64,000 nt of DNA. Source: Alphaproteobacteria bacterium (GTDB taxonomy: Bacteria; Pseudomonadota; Alphaproteobacteria; DSM-16000; Inquilinaceae). A program made the translations under genes and the position numbers. The DNA lies in contig JANQIX010000091.1 of NCBI GenBank assembly GCA_028281925.1, positions 1-64,000 on the forward strand. The letters run 5' to 3'. Under the pieces are notes generated by a model that worked only from the letters and a program-made list of their open reading frames with translations, was not told the origin of the DNA and ran no database searches. Positions 39,612-48,157 of this stretch are shown here, piece by piece. Each line of letters starts with the position of its first letter. Positions within the stretch are counted from its first letter, which is position 1.

Positions 39612-41780
39612 CTATCCCGTTTCATCACCTGTCGGTGCTGCGCGTAGCGCATCAAGGAGGCTGAAAGATGGCTCGCCCGAGATGGAAAGATTGTTGTCCT
39701 GTTCGAACGCCTCGATCGCACCGCGGGTCGCCGGTCCCATCACGCCGTCGGCCGGGCCAGGGTCATATCCCTGCTCGGCAAGGAGCACCTGGATCTGGCG
39801 GATCTCTTCGGCCGTGACGGCGAGATCCTGTGCGGTTCCCGGCGTGGCCGGCTCCGGCGTCGTCTCCGGTATCGGCACGTCGACCGCTTCGGGGATGCCG
39901 CCCTCGCCGATCGCCGGGGAGATTCGGGCAAGGGCTTCGACGGCCTGCGCGTCGCCCGCCTCTGCGGCGACGCGATACCAGCCGGCCGCAGCGGTCAGAT
40001 CGGGCGCGCCATCCAACCCCTCTTCGAACAGCCGGCCGAGATGGAATGCCCCGCGGGGATTGCCTTGCGCGCTCGCGGCCTGGAACCATGTCGCCGCCTG
40101 CACCAGGTCGCGGTCGGTACCGTTGCCGAGCATATAGGCCAAGCCGACAGCGTTCTCGGCATCCGGGTGGCCGGCATTCGCGGCCTCCAGAAACATCTCG
40201 AACGCCGCTTCGCTGTCCTGGCCCACACCAAGGCCACGCTCCGTCAGCACGCCCAGATTGTAGCGGGCGTTGACAATGCCGGCGTCGGCGGACCGCGCAT
40301 ACCAGAAAGCGGCGCGTTCGAAGTTCTGCGGGATCGTAGTGCCGATTGCATAGGACGTGGCCAGGTCATGCTGCGCCTCGGGATTGCCCTCCAGCGCAAG
40401 GGCCGCGACCTGCCGCAGATCGTCGGGTGCATTGTCGGGCAGCGGTGCCAGATCACTGAGTTCGACCGTCTCGACCTCCGTGACGGGCAGCGACGCGACC
40501 TCAGGTCCCGGATCGCTGGACAGTTCCGGCGCGGCCGATTCGGTGCTGCCGGGCTCGTCCGCCGCCGATTCCGCGGCACCATCTTCCACCGCGTCGGCCT
40601 CTCCCTCTTCGGCCGTCGCCTCAGTCGTTGGCCCTGCGGCCGCGCCGTCCTCGACGTCCGCCTCTTCCCCGCCGGTCGCCTCAACGCCTTCGGCGGTCTC
40701 CGCTTCGGGTTCGCTGCCGTCAGCCGTGAGGGCTTCAGGGTCGTCCTGCGAGGTCTCGCCAGGAACAGGACCCATTTCAACCGAAGGGTCGCCAACCGCC
40801 TCATTGCTGGCAACGCCGTCGGCGACCGATGCCGTCTGCGCAGGCTCCCCTTCGGTTCCGGTCACCTCGTCCGCAACGCCGGCGGCCTCTTCGGGTGCTG
40901 CGTCGGCCGCATCGTCGTCCTGTAACGGCGATTGGCCCGGCACAGGGATCGTCTCATCCGGTTCCTGGTCCGCCAAGCTGGAGTCTGTCGTCTGATCGTC
41001 CGGGGTTTCCTGCGCGTCGTTCAGAACCATGTAGGCGCCGCCGACAACGACGGCGGTGGCAATCACCGCCCAGAAAGCCACTCGCCCTGCGCTGCGACCG
41101 CGGCGGCGCCGGCTCGGCGCAGTGGCGTTGAGCGGCCCTTGGGCCGCAAAGGTCGGTGTGGCCTCGGGGGCCGCCTCCTGCTCGACGCCGTCCTGATCGC
41201 CTGATGGCAGGGCTGCATCCGCGTCGGCCACGTCCAGAGGTTCCGGCGCTCTTTCGGCGAAACGGTCGGCAATCCGGCTGTGACGTTCCTCGGCGATGCG
41301 TTCTTCGGGATCCTGCTCGGGCGCGGAGGATCCAGGCAAGGGCGGCGGCGGAGCGAAGGATGATACCGAAGGCTCGGCGTCGACCGGACCCGTCACCAGG
41401 GAGGGTGCGTCCGGCTCGGGCTCCATGGTGCCGGTATCGGCAACCGGATCAACGGTTTCCGGCGTATCAGCAGGCGTGTCGGCGACCACGCGGAGCTCAG
41501 CGGGCGCCGCGCTTTCGTCATCCGTTGCAGGCAGCGTCGGCGTTTCGGCTTCGGCGTCCACGGCAGGCGCCGCCGCGGCCGGAGCCAGACGCGGAGTCTC
41601 GGGCTCGGAAAGGCTCGATTCGGCCATGCTTGTGAGCCGGTCGACCTTCTCTTCGACCCGCTCCAATCGCCGCACCATGCTCTGCAGCGCGTTGCGGATT
41701 TCGGCGGCAGTGACCTGACGTTCCTGCGGCGGCACCACCCGGGCAACCTGAGCAGGGCGTTTCGGTTGCTGGTTGCTCAT
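39612..41780 (-). CDS. Sel1-repeat and peptidoglycan-binding membrane protein (PodJ-like)
   Basis: The 722-residue protein has a short coiled coil (EIRNALQSMVRRLERVEEKVDRL, residues 27-50) and an acidic disordered region. One transmembrane helix lies near residues 230-252 (VAFWAVIATAVVVGGAYMVL), followed by a second acidic periplasmic region. At least four Sel1/TPR-like repeats lie at about residues 460-615 (PEAQHDLATSYAIG, NARYNLGVLTERGLGV, ENAVGLAYMLGNG, GAFHLGRLFEEG), and a C-terminal PG_binding_1 domain follows (IRQIQVLLAEQGYDPGPADGVMGPATRGAI). This order matches the polar organiser PodJ, so a role in localising envelope or division factors is likely. It is monocistronic. Confidence 0.8.
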   Translation of the reverse strand: MSNQQPKRPAQVARVVPPQERQVTAAEIRNALQSMVRRLERVEEKVDRLTSMAESSLSEPETPRLAPAAAAPAVDAEAETPTLPATDDESAAPAELRVVADTPADTPETVDPVADTGTMEPEPDAPSLVTGPVDAEPSVSSFAPPPPLPGSSAPEQDPEERIAEERHSRIADRFAERAPEPLDVADADAALPSGDQDGVEQEAAPEATPTFAAQGPLNATAPSRRRRGRSAGRVAFWAVIATAVVVGGAYMVLNDAQETPDDQTTDSSLADQEPDETIPVPGQSPLQDDDAADAAPEEAAGVADEVTGTEGEPAQTASVADGVASNEAVGDPSVEMGPVPGETSQDDPEALTADGSEPEAETAEGVEATGGEEADVEDGAAAGPTTEATAEEGEADAVEDGAAESAADEPGSTESAAPELSSDPGPEVASLPVTEVETVELSDLAPLPDNAPDDLRQVAALALEGNPEAQHDLATSYAIGTTIPQNFERAAFWYARSADAGIVNARYNLGVLTERGLGVGQDSEAAFEMFLEAANAGHPDAENAVGLAYMLGNGTDRDLVQAATWFQAASAQGNPRGAFHLGRLFEEGLDGAPDLTAAAGWYRVAAEAGDAQAVEALARISPAIGEGGIPEAVDVPIPETTPEPATPGTAQDLAVTAEEIRQIQVLLAEQGYDPGPADGVMGPATRGAIEAFEQDNNLSISGEPSFSLLDALRAAPTGDETG

Positions 41781-41898
41781 GCCACAGTTCCTCCGAACGT
41801 CCGCAGCGGCTCAACGCATCCGCAGGCCAATCTGGCACAAATATCAGGGCTTTTAGTCATTGTTCGTAAGCGCTGCAACAAGATATGCCGGGCTCGAC

Positions 41899-41927
41899 TT
41901 GCGACTGCGGGGTAAACGGGCTAGTGT
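41899..41927 (+). promoter_or_regulatory. Possible promoter of tRNA-Gln
   Basis: TTGCGA (41899) and TAGTGT (41922) are 17 nt apart, and a start near 41934 would give an 18-nt 5' leader to the tRNA. Hexamers are partial matches. Confidence 0.4.
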
Positions 41928-41951
41928 CCGCCTCCCTTTCAGCCGGTCCAT

Positions 41952-42026
41952 TGGGGCGTAGCCAAGCGGTAAGGCAGCGGTTTTTGGTACCGCCATGCGC
42001 AGGTTCGAATCCTGCCGCCCCAACCA
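41952..42026 (+). tRNA. tRNA-Gln(TTG), CCA encoded
   Basis: The acceptor TGGGGCG/CGCCCCA, the anticodon stem GCGGT/ACCGC with loop TTTTGGT, the T arm GCAGG-TTCGAAT-CCTGC, discriminator A and an encoded CCA are visible. Anticodon TTG reads CAA. Confidence 0.95.
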
Positions 42027-42091
42027 GCAGCCGGACTTGCATCCGCCGTCCCTGTCGCCCGGCATGCCCCGGAGTTTCATTACACTGCGAC

Positions 42092-43711
42092 CTATCGCCG
42101 ATGGCGCCGCATTCGCCGGACGATGGTGTTGAGAACTTGGTCGGCGTCGACTTCGCGCACCCAGGCTCGGGCATACGATGCTGCACCGCTTTGCGGACGA
42201 TGGTCGTGCGGCAGGTCGTCGAAGAACAGCCGCAACGGCACGGAGACCGCCTGACCGACGGCAATCGCCTCGCGGTCCCGCAGCGACGGCAGCGAGTCGA
42301 CCAGCCCGAGGCCTGACTCCGTCAGGGTGGCGCGCACGAAATCCTGGTCGCGCTGGTTGGAGAGCCGTAATGCCAGGATGGTGTTGCACTGCGCCAGCAT
42401 ACCGGCCGCCAGCTCCGACGGGCGCTGGCTGACCAGGCACAGCGACACACCGTACTTGCGTCCCTCTTTGGCGATCCGGCCGACGGCCTGCTTGGTGCTG
42501 GCGAAGCCGAACTCGTCGCTTAGCGGCGCATAGCGGTGGGCTTCCTCACAGACCAGCAGCACGGGCACCTGCTGGTCGCTCGACTGCGCGAAGTCGAACG
42601 TCATCCGGCAGATCAGCGAGACGACGACGTTCAAGATCTCTGACGGGACACCGGAAAGATCGACGATGGTGATCGGCTTGCCGCCGGTGGGAACGCGGTA
42701 GAGCGTGCCCAGGATCGACGCGAAATTGTCGCGCACCGTAATGCCGGGGAACATGAAGGAATAGCGCCGGTCGTTGGACAGGGCGGAAAGCCTGGCCTTC
42801 AGCCTCAGATACGGCTCGCTGTCCGATGGGCGCTGCAACCGGCCCATCTTCTCGTTCAGGATGCGAGTCAAGTCCGACAGCCGGTAAGGTACGGGCGTAT
42901 CGATGGTCACCCAGTCGACCGATTCGATCCCCGATGCGAAGGCACGTTTTGCGTCCAAGATGGCGTCCGACAGGATCGCGGCCTCAGCCTCCGGCTGGCC
43001 GCCGCGGTTGCTGACCATGATCTCCCGCATTTCCTCGAAGTTGAGGAGCCAGTAAGGGAGATCCAGATTGTCCTGGGTCAGCACTTCGGCCATGTCACCG
43101 AAGGCCCGGGCATACTCGTTGTGCAAGTCGATGATCAAAACGTGGCCGGAAGCGATCTGCGTCAGAATGCGCCGCAGAACGAGGGCGACGACACAGGACT
43201 TGCCGGTGCCCGTGGACCCGAGCACGGCGAAATGCCGGCTCAAGAGGTCGTCGACCGAAAGGTAGGCGGGAACGTTGCGGTCTTTGTGAACCGTGCCGAT
43301 GGGAACGCAAGTAATGCTGGGCCGCGCGTAGACGGTGCGCAGGTCTTCCGCATTAGTGGCAAGGACGGGGTTGCCAAGACCCGGATAGATCGACACACCT
43401 CGCATGAATGGGGACGTTTCGCCCGAGGCGCTGGTCACGACCTCGCCCAGCAGTTCCACCTCGATGATCTTCATCTCGGCTTCGCCGGGCTCCATGGCGG
43501 GGATCGGGATGTTGAGGCCGGTGACGAGACCGTAAACCGTGGAGTCCGGCGATCGCATGCGCACCACCGAGCCGATCTGCGGCGGGTGCAGGCCGGTCTG
43601 CCGCTCGTCTTCCAGAACGACGATGACCTGCGATCCGGCGATCGAGACGATGCGCCCGATGACGAGGTCTCCATCGTCCATGCCTGCCGGCGTCGCTGGT
43701 TCTAGCACCAT
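42092..43711 (-). CDS. HerA/DUF87-type hexameric ATPase
   Basis: The 539-residue protein has an N-terminal beta-barrel (HAS-barrel-like, IGRIVSIAGSQVIVVLE). Then come a Walker A GSTGTGKS near residue 165 and DLHNEYARAF. Walker B is VLLVCEEAH, followed by AKEGRKYGVSLCLVSQRPSEL and the arginine-finger region QCNTILALRLSNQRDQDFV. HerA ATPases translocate DNA and usually pair with NurA or a SIR2 or other nuclease; none is adjacent. The upstream neighbour on the same strand is a histidine kinase, 14 bp away. A role in DNA translocation or defence is inferred from the family only. Confidence 0.85.
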   Translation of the reverse strand: MVLEPATPAGMDDGDLVIGRIVSIAGSQVIVVLEDERQTGLHPPQIGSVVRMRSPDSTVYGLVTGLNIPIPAMEPGEAEMKIIEVELLGEVVTSASGETSPFMRGVSIYPGLGNPVLATNAEDLRTVYARPSITCVPIGTVHKDRNVPAYLSVDDLLSRHFAVLGSTGTGKSCVVALVLRRILTQIASGHVLIIDLHNEYARAFGDMAEVLTQDNLDLPYWLLNFEEMREIMVSNRGGQPEAEAAILSDAILDAKRAFASGIESVDWVTIDTPVPYRLSDLTRILNEKMGRLQRPSDSEPYLRLKARLSALSNDRRYSFMFPGITVRDNFASILGTLYRVPTGGKPITIVDLSGVPSEILNVVVSLICRMTFDFAQSSDQQVPVLLVCEEAHRYAPLSDEFGFASTKQAVGRIAKEGRKYGVSLCLVSQRPSELAAGMLAQCNTILALRLSNQRDQDFVRATLTESGLGLVDSLPSLRDREAIAVGQAVSVPLRLFFDDLPHDHRPQSGAASYARAWVREVDADQVLNTIVRRMRRHRR

Positions 43712-43725
43712 GTCCCCTTCCTGCC

Positions 43726-44667
43726 CTATGCCGCCGAAGGCTGACCGTCGGCGTCGGTCTCTTTCTCCTGCGGCAGTAGGCGATTGGCCGGCAAGCGGAT
43801 CTTGACCCGGGTGCCTATGCCGACCTCACTGTCCAGTTCGAGGCTGCCGCCGTGCTGCTCCACCAGGGCCAGGCTAATGGGAAGCCCGAGGCCGGCGCCG
43901 CCGTGACGTCGGCTTAGGCCATGATCCGCCTGGCCGAACGGCAGCATGATCCTGCTCATGTTCTGCGGTGCGATGCCGACCCCCGTATCGGCGACGTCGA
44001 TCGCTAATTGTCCCTTCGGCGTCACGAACGCCTCGATCAGGATCTTGCCGCCTGGTGCGGTGAATTTGATCGCATTGGAGAGCAAGTTCACCATCACCTG
44101 TCGCAGCTTCGTGCCGTCCGCCCGAAGGGGCGGCAGGTCGCTCGACAGGTGCTTTTCAACGGTCTGTGACTTGTGCTGGAACGCTTGGCGGACCATCGAC
44201 AAGCTTTCGTCGACGCATTCGTCAAGACGAACCTCGCCTTCCCTGAGGTCGATCTGCCCCGCGGTGATCCGCGCATACTCCAGAACGTCGGAGACGACGG
44301 CCGATAGATGCTTGCCGGAATTATGGATGTCTCGCAGATACTCTCGATGGGAGTCCAGCAGCGACTCGTCGCCCAGGCTGGCCAGCATCATCTCCGAAAA
44401 GCCGATGATGGCATTCAGCGGCGTTCTGAGCTCATGGCTCATGCTTGCCAGGAATACCGTCTTTGCCTGGTTGGCCGCCTCGGCGCTGAGCATGGACAGC
44501 CGTGCCGCCTCGGCCGCTTTTTCCGCCCGCATGTTGGCTGCCATCAACGCAAGTTCGTGATTGCGCCAACCCAACAACGTTCCGAGCTGCTGCGAATACT
44601 GATGAAGCAGCGTCCCTTGCCGGCCCTGGCCAGGCGGTCGGAATGATCGGCGGCGAGCGGTTGCCAT
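43726..44667 (-). CDS. Cytoplasmic sensor histidine kinase
   Basis: The 313-residue protein has no transmembrane helix or PAS domain. A coiled N-terminal region leads to HisKA with the phospho-acceptor His in MSHELRTPLNAIIGFSEM, followed by HATPase_c: N box VNLLSNAIKFT, G1 DVADTGVGIAP, F/G2 GGAGLGLPISLALVEQHGG. No response regulator gene is adjacent. It lies directly upstream of the HerA-like gene on the same strand and could be cotranscribed with it. Confidence 0.87.
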   Translation of the reverse strand: MATARRRSFRPPGQGRQGTLLHQYSQQLGTLLGWRNHELALMAANMRAEKAAEAARLSMLSAEAANQAKTVFLASMSHELRTPLNAIIGFSEMMLASLGDESLLDSHREYLRDIHNSGKHLSAVVSDVLEYARITAGQIDLREGEVRLDECVDESLSMVRQAFQHKSQTVEKHLSSDLPPLRADGTKLRQVMVNLLSNAIKFTAPGGKILIEAFVTPKGQLAIDVADTGVGIAPQNMSRIMLPFGQADHGLSRRHGGAGLGLPISLALVEQHGGSLELDSEVGIGTRVKIRLPANRLLPQEKETDADGQPSAA

Positions 44668-45007
44668 GTCGGGCTGATTCAGGACCGTTCTGGAGGCGAC
44701 GATAGCGTCGGACCGTTCTGGATGTAACAGAGTGTCTTACAAATATGGTTACGATCCAGTGAATCCGACCGAGTAGCGTCTGGAAATACTATACCGGGCA
44801 GCCAGGGCCTCTCCATCTGGTGCTTGAACGGGCGCGCACGACGAGTGATTTCATCCGACGCAGAGGGTAACATGCCCATAGCAGCATAGGCCGTTCCGAC
44901 TCCGATGCACCGATTTCCGTCTCCGGACGGACGTCACCGGGGCGGCGAACGACGCGGCTTGCCGGGACATGCTGCAAGCCGACGCAGGGCGCAACGAAGG
45001 CTGACCG
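44668..45007. other. 340-bp divergent intergenic region
   Basis: The stretch separates the histidine kinase start from the methyltransferase-like gene. I see no convincing gene, RNA or strong promoter pair. It is slightly more AT-rich near 44720-44790 (for example ACAAATATGG and AATACTATACC), where promoters for either side may lie. Confidence 0.5.
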
Positions 45008-45616
45008 GTGGCAGTCGAATTCACGCGGTGGTTCCTGGCCATCTTCTTTACTGCGGTGGCCGCGTTCTACACATGCCGGATCGTTCTGGCCGCCCGGCAC
45101 CGGGGAGTCTCACCGGTGTTCACGGGGAAGCCCGGTACCGCCCATTACTGGACCCATCTGATGTTCCGGGTGTTCCGCGTGACCATCTGGCTGGTCTGCG
45201 TCATCCGGGCAGCCGTACCGGCTGCCGACGGGCTTATCGGCCCCATCTATCCGCTGTGGACGGCTCCGGTCGTGCTTGCCGGCAACGCACTGCTCGCTGC
45301 CAGCTTCGCCCTTGCGCTCCATGTCCATTTCTACATGGGACGCGATTGGCACTCCGGAACCCGTACGGACCACATCGGCCCGCTGATCACCACGGGGCCG
45401 TTTGCGGTATCGCGCAACCCCATGATGCTGGCGGTGCAGGGGGCGCAGATCGGGCTGTTTCTCGCTCTGCCGTCGATATTCACACTGGTTTGCCTTGGGA
45501 TCGGTCTGTGGGCCGTCCACGTCCAGGTGCGGGTGGAGGAACTGGCACTGGCCGTCCGCCACGGCGATGTCTATGCGGTCTACCGATCGCAGACGCCGCG
45601 CTGGCTGTTCCGCTGA
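45008..45616 (+). CDS. Isoprenylcysteine carboxyl methyltransferase/phospholipid methyltransferase-like membrane protein
   Basis: The 202-residue protein has five hydrophobic segments. The C-terminal motif is TTGPFAVSRNPMMLAVQGAQIG, followed by VRVEELALAVRHGDVYAVYRSQTPRWL, which carries the SAM-binding R-N-P and the E-E region of the ICMT/PEMT family. Substrate in bacteria is unknown (lipid or small isoprenoid). It starts at GTG 45008. It is monocistronic and converges with the exonuclease gene. Confidence 0.8.
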   Translation: MAVEFTRWFLAIFFTAVAAFYTCRIVLAARHRGVSPVFTGKPGTAHYWTHLMFRVFRVTIWLVCVIRAAVPAADGLIGPIYPLWTAPVVLAGNALLAASFALALHVHFYMGRDWHSGTRTDHIGPLITTGPFAVSRNPMMLAVQGAQIGLFLALPSIFTLVCLGIGLWAVHVQVRVEELALAVRHGDVYAVYRSQTPRWLFR

Positions 45617-45635
45617 AGGGGGGAGGGGCGTTGCC

Positions 45636-45652
45636 GCGGACGGACCGTCCGC
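45636..45652. terminator. Hairpin between convergent genes
   Basis: GCGGACGG-A-CCGTCCGC is a perfect inverted repeat in the 60-bp gap between two convergent stops. As RNA it would form a 6-bp stem with a 5-nt loop in both directions. No T-run follows, so bidirectional terminator function is only a suggestion. Confidence 0.4.
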
Positions 45653-45676
45653 TCGCCCGACAAGCGATCAAAGCGA

Positions 45677-46303
45677 TCAGGACCGCAGGATCTGCTGCAA
45701 TTTCACGTACATCATTGCGGTCATCAGCGCATCGTTGAAAGCATCATGCTGGCTGAGCAGGGGTAGACCGAGTTCGTCCATGATCGTGTCGAACTTCAGG
45801 TCGATCACGCGGCCGGGATAAGAATTCAGCCGGTCGAGATTGTATTTATAGTAATAGTAGATTCGAGAAACCTCTATTGCCTTGTTGGGGAGTTTTATGC
45901 CAAGCCACTCCAATAAATACTTGTTGATCATGTTGATGTCGAATTCCAGGTAATACCCCACCAGCGGCCGGCCGCCGATGAAACGGAGCAGGCGGTCCAG
46001 CGCCTCCCGGATTTCCACCCCCTGGGCAACATCCATCGGGCGCAGGCGATGGATGGTCACACCGCCGGTGCCGTCGGTCAGGCTGGGGCGCACCAACAGC
46101 TCCAGTTTTTCGCTGGTGACGATGGTGTTGCCGCGGATCTTGACCGCGGCGATGGACAGGATGTCATCGACCCAGGGGTCGAGCCCCGTGGTCTCGGTGT
46201 CGATGCAGACCAGCTCTCCGGACCGGTCGCGGTCGAACAGGAAGGCGTACGCGTCGTCCCGCAGCAGAAGCTTTTCGCGTTGCCGGCTCAGCCACCCCAG
46301 CAT
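45677..46303 (-). CDS. DnaQ-like 3'-5' exonuclease
   Basis: The 208-residue DEDD exonuclease has CIDTETTG (Asp35, Glu37), VGYYLEFDINMINKYL (third acid) and QHDAFNDALMTAMMY (His and last Asp of DEDDh). This subgroup is commonly encoded directly after the DUF294 nucleotidyltransferase-like gene and acetate symporter genes, as here, 4 bp from the DUF294 stop. The nucleotide or RNA substrate is unknown. The middle part is less GC-rich and Tyr-rich (IYYYYKYN), unlike its neighbours. Confidence 0.87.
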   Translation of the reverse strand: MLGWLSRQREKLLLRDDAYAFLFDRDRSGELVCIDTETTGLDPWVDDILSIAAVKIRGNTIVTSEKLELLVRPSLTDGTGGVTIHRLRPMDVAQGVEIREALDRLLRFIGGRPLVGYYLEFDINMINKYLLEWLGIKLPNKAIEVSRIYYYYKYNLDRLNSYPGRVIDLKFDTIMDELGLPLLSQHDAFNDALMTAMMYVKLQQILRS

Positions 46304-46307
46304 GGCG

Positions 46308-48125
46308 TCAGAACAGGCCGAGATGGAAATGGTGGCGGACCAGGTCTTTGGCGCGTTTGACGACGTAGAGCGCGTCTTTCAAGAGATCCCGTTCCACCGT
46401 CGAGAGATCGTCGGCATTCACCAGGTTGTCGTACGGCTTGCGCACGGCAATCCTGGCGAGCCTGGATTTCAGCCGCAGGCCCATCATGAAGTTGAAGGCC
46501 TCGATCAACTCCTCCGCCAAGGCCCGGTCGATGATGCCCTGTCCGCGCAGGCGCCCGATGCGCGCAATGGTGCCCGTCTCTTTCAGCCTCTGCTGCAGGG
46601 CAAGGCTGCGGATGCCGTGCACGATGGGGAAAATCCCGCCCTTTTTCAGGTCGACCATGTCGCCTTCGTCGCCGCGCTGGACGATCAGATTGAAGAACAG
46701 GCCGAGCGGGGTCTGAAAGGCCTCGGTCGTGCGGGCGAAATGGGCATAGAAGGCGTCATTGTCCGCCAGCAGATCGAACATGTAGCTCTTCGCCGTATCC
46801 AGCAGGGATGCGTCGCCTGCCACGGCGATGGCGTCGTAGAAGATCGCCAGATTGAGGTTGCCCGGCCCGCTCGGCTTGCGGATCCACTGGTAGATCTCTT
46901 GCCGGAAGCCCGATAACGGCCGCGTCCATTCCGGATTGGTCACCATCACATTGCCGGGGCACGGCGGATACCCGAATTCCAGCAGCCCTTGCGAGAAGCA
47001 GCCGCAGAACTCCTCCAAACCCGGGATCTCGACGCCGTCGCGCAGGATCAGTCCGTTGTCCTGGTCCGTGCGCAGGATCTGCTCGCCGCGCCCTTCGCTG
47101 CCCATCACCACCAGACAGGTGTTCTCCACGATCTCGGGTGTCGCCAGATGGTGGAACAGCTTGGCCATAAGCTTGCGGTTCAGTTCCGTCACCAGGTCGG
47201 CGATGAACTGGATCTTCACGCCCTGGACATGCAGCGATGCGACCAGTTCGTCCATGCGCGCGCTGACGGCCTTCATCTCGTCCAGGGTATGCGCGCGCTC
47301 CAGCTGGACGGAGATGAGATGCGAATGGCTGGACAGGAAGCTCAGAAGGTCGATCTCGTCCAGCGTGCCGATAATCTGATCGTCTTCATCGACGACCACG
47401 ACGCGCCGGATCGAATGGCGGGTCATCAGGATCAGGGCGTTGTAGAGAAACTCGTCGGCCCGCACGGTCACCAGATCGAAATGGGCGAAGTCGCCGATCG
47501 GTGCGGTCAGCGGCTGCTCGTCCAACACGAGCGCCTTGGTCAGGTTCATGCCAGTAACGATGCCTGAGCGTGCGCCGTTGCGCACGATCAGCGCGTTCAC
47601 CTTCCGGTCGCGCATCTCGCGACCCGCCGTGCGGACGGTGTCCGTGGCCTCCACATAATAGGCGGGATGGATATAGGCGTCGCGGACGCGCGCCATCATC
47701 AGCCAGTTCAGCTCGCGCGCGCGGGACCGCTCAGACAGCCGCGACAGCTTCTGCGAGAGATCCTGGTAGAAATAGGCGCCGTAGGCGGCGTTGGCCTTGG
47801 TCAGATCCAGGACGACCGATTTCGGCAGGACGTAGCAGATCGCCTCCTCCCGCACGACGAAGCTATTGTGCGAGGCGTCGCCCATCACCAGGCCGCGGGC
47901 ATCGAACACGTCGTCGGGGCCGCAGATGGCCACCACGTCTTCGCCGTCGCGCTCTTCCACATAGCCCTTGATAACGACGTAGAGGTGTTCTGACGGCACG
48001 TCGGTGCCGATGATCTGTTCGCCCTCCGCAAAGAAGGCGATGTCGAGTGAGCTGCGCACCAGCTCTTGCTCGGCCGGCGTCAGGCAATCGAAGGGCGGGT
48101 CTGAGAAGTTGAAGGATTTCGGCAT
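46308..48125 (-). CDS. DUF294 nucleotidyltransferase-like protein with cNMP-binding and CBS domains
   Basis: The 605-residue protein consists of a cyclic-nucleotide-binding domain (residues 15-130), two CBS motifs (about 150-280; VNALIVRNGARSGIVTG, IRRVVVVDEDDQIIGTLDEIDLL) and a DUF294 nucleotidyltransferase core. The core motif is MGSEGRGEQILRTDQDNGLI (G-S-x-G-R-x-E...D-x-D). A helical substrate-binding C terminus follows. The set suggests a PII-uridylyltransferase-like enzyme gated by nucleotides. It lies between actP and the exonuclease gene and is probably regulatory for acetate uptake or metabolism. Confidence 0.9.
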   Translation of the reverse strand: MPKSFNFSDPPFDCLTPAEQELVRSSLDIAFFAEGEQIIGTDVPSEHLYVVIKGYVEERDGEDVVAICGPDDVFDARGLVMGDASHNSFVVREEAICYVLPKSVVLDLTKANAAYGAYFYQDLSQKLSRLSERSRARELNWLMMARVRDAYIHPAYYVEATDTVRTAGREMRDRKVNALIVRNGARSGIVTGMNLTKALVLDEQPLTAPIGDFAHFDLVTVRADEFLYNALILMTRHSIRRVVVVDEDDQIIGTLDEIDLLSFLSSHSHLISVQLERAHTLDEMKAVSARMDELVASLHVQGVKIQFIADLVTELNRKLMAKLFHHLATPEIVENTCLVVMGSEGRGEQILRTDQDNGLILRDGVEIPGLEEFCGCFSQGLLEFGYPPCPGNVMVTNPEWTRPLSGFRQEIYQWIRKPSGPGNLNLAIFYDAIAVAGDASLLDTAKSYMFDLLADNDAFYAHFARTTEAFQTPLGLFFNLIVQRGDEGDMVDLKKGGIFPIVHGIRSLALQQRLKETGTIARIGRLRGQGIIDRALAEELIEAFNFMMGLRLKSRLARIAVRKPYDNLVNADDLSTVERDLLKDALYVVKRAKDLVRHHFHLGLF

Positions 48126-48157
48126 GATCCGGTATTGCCCATAACCTCGTCGGCGGT

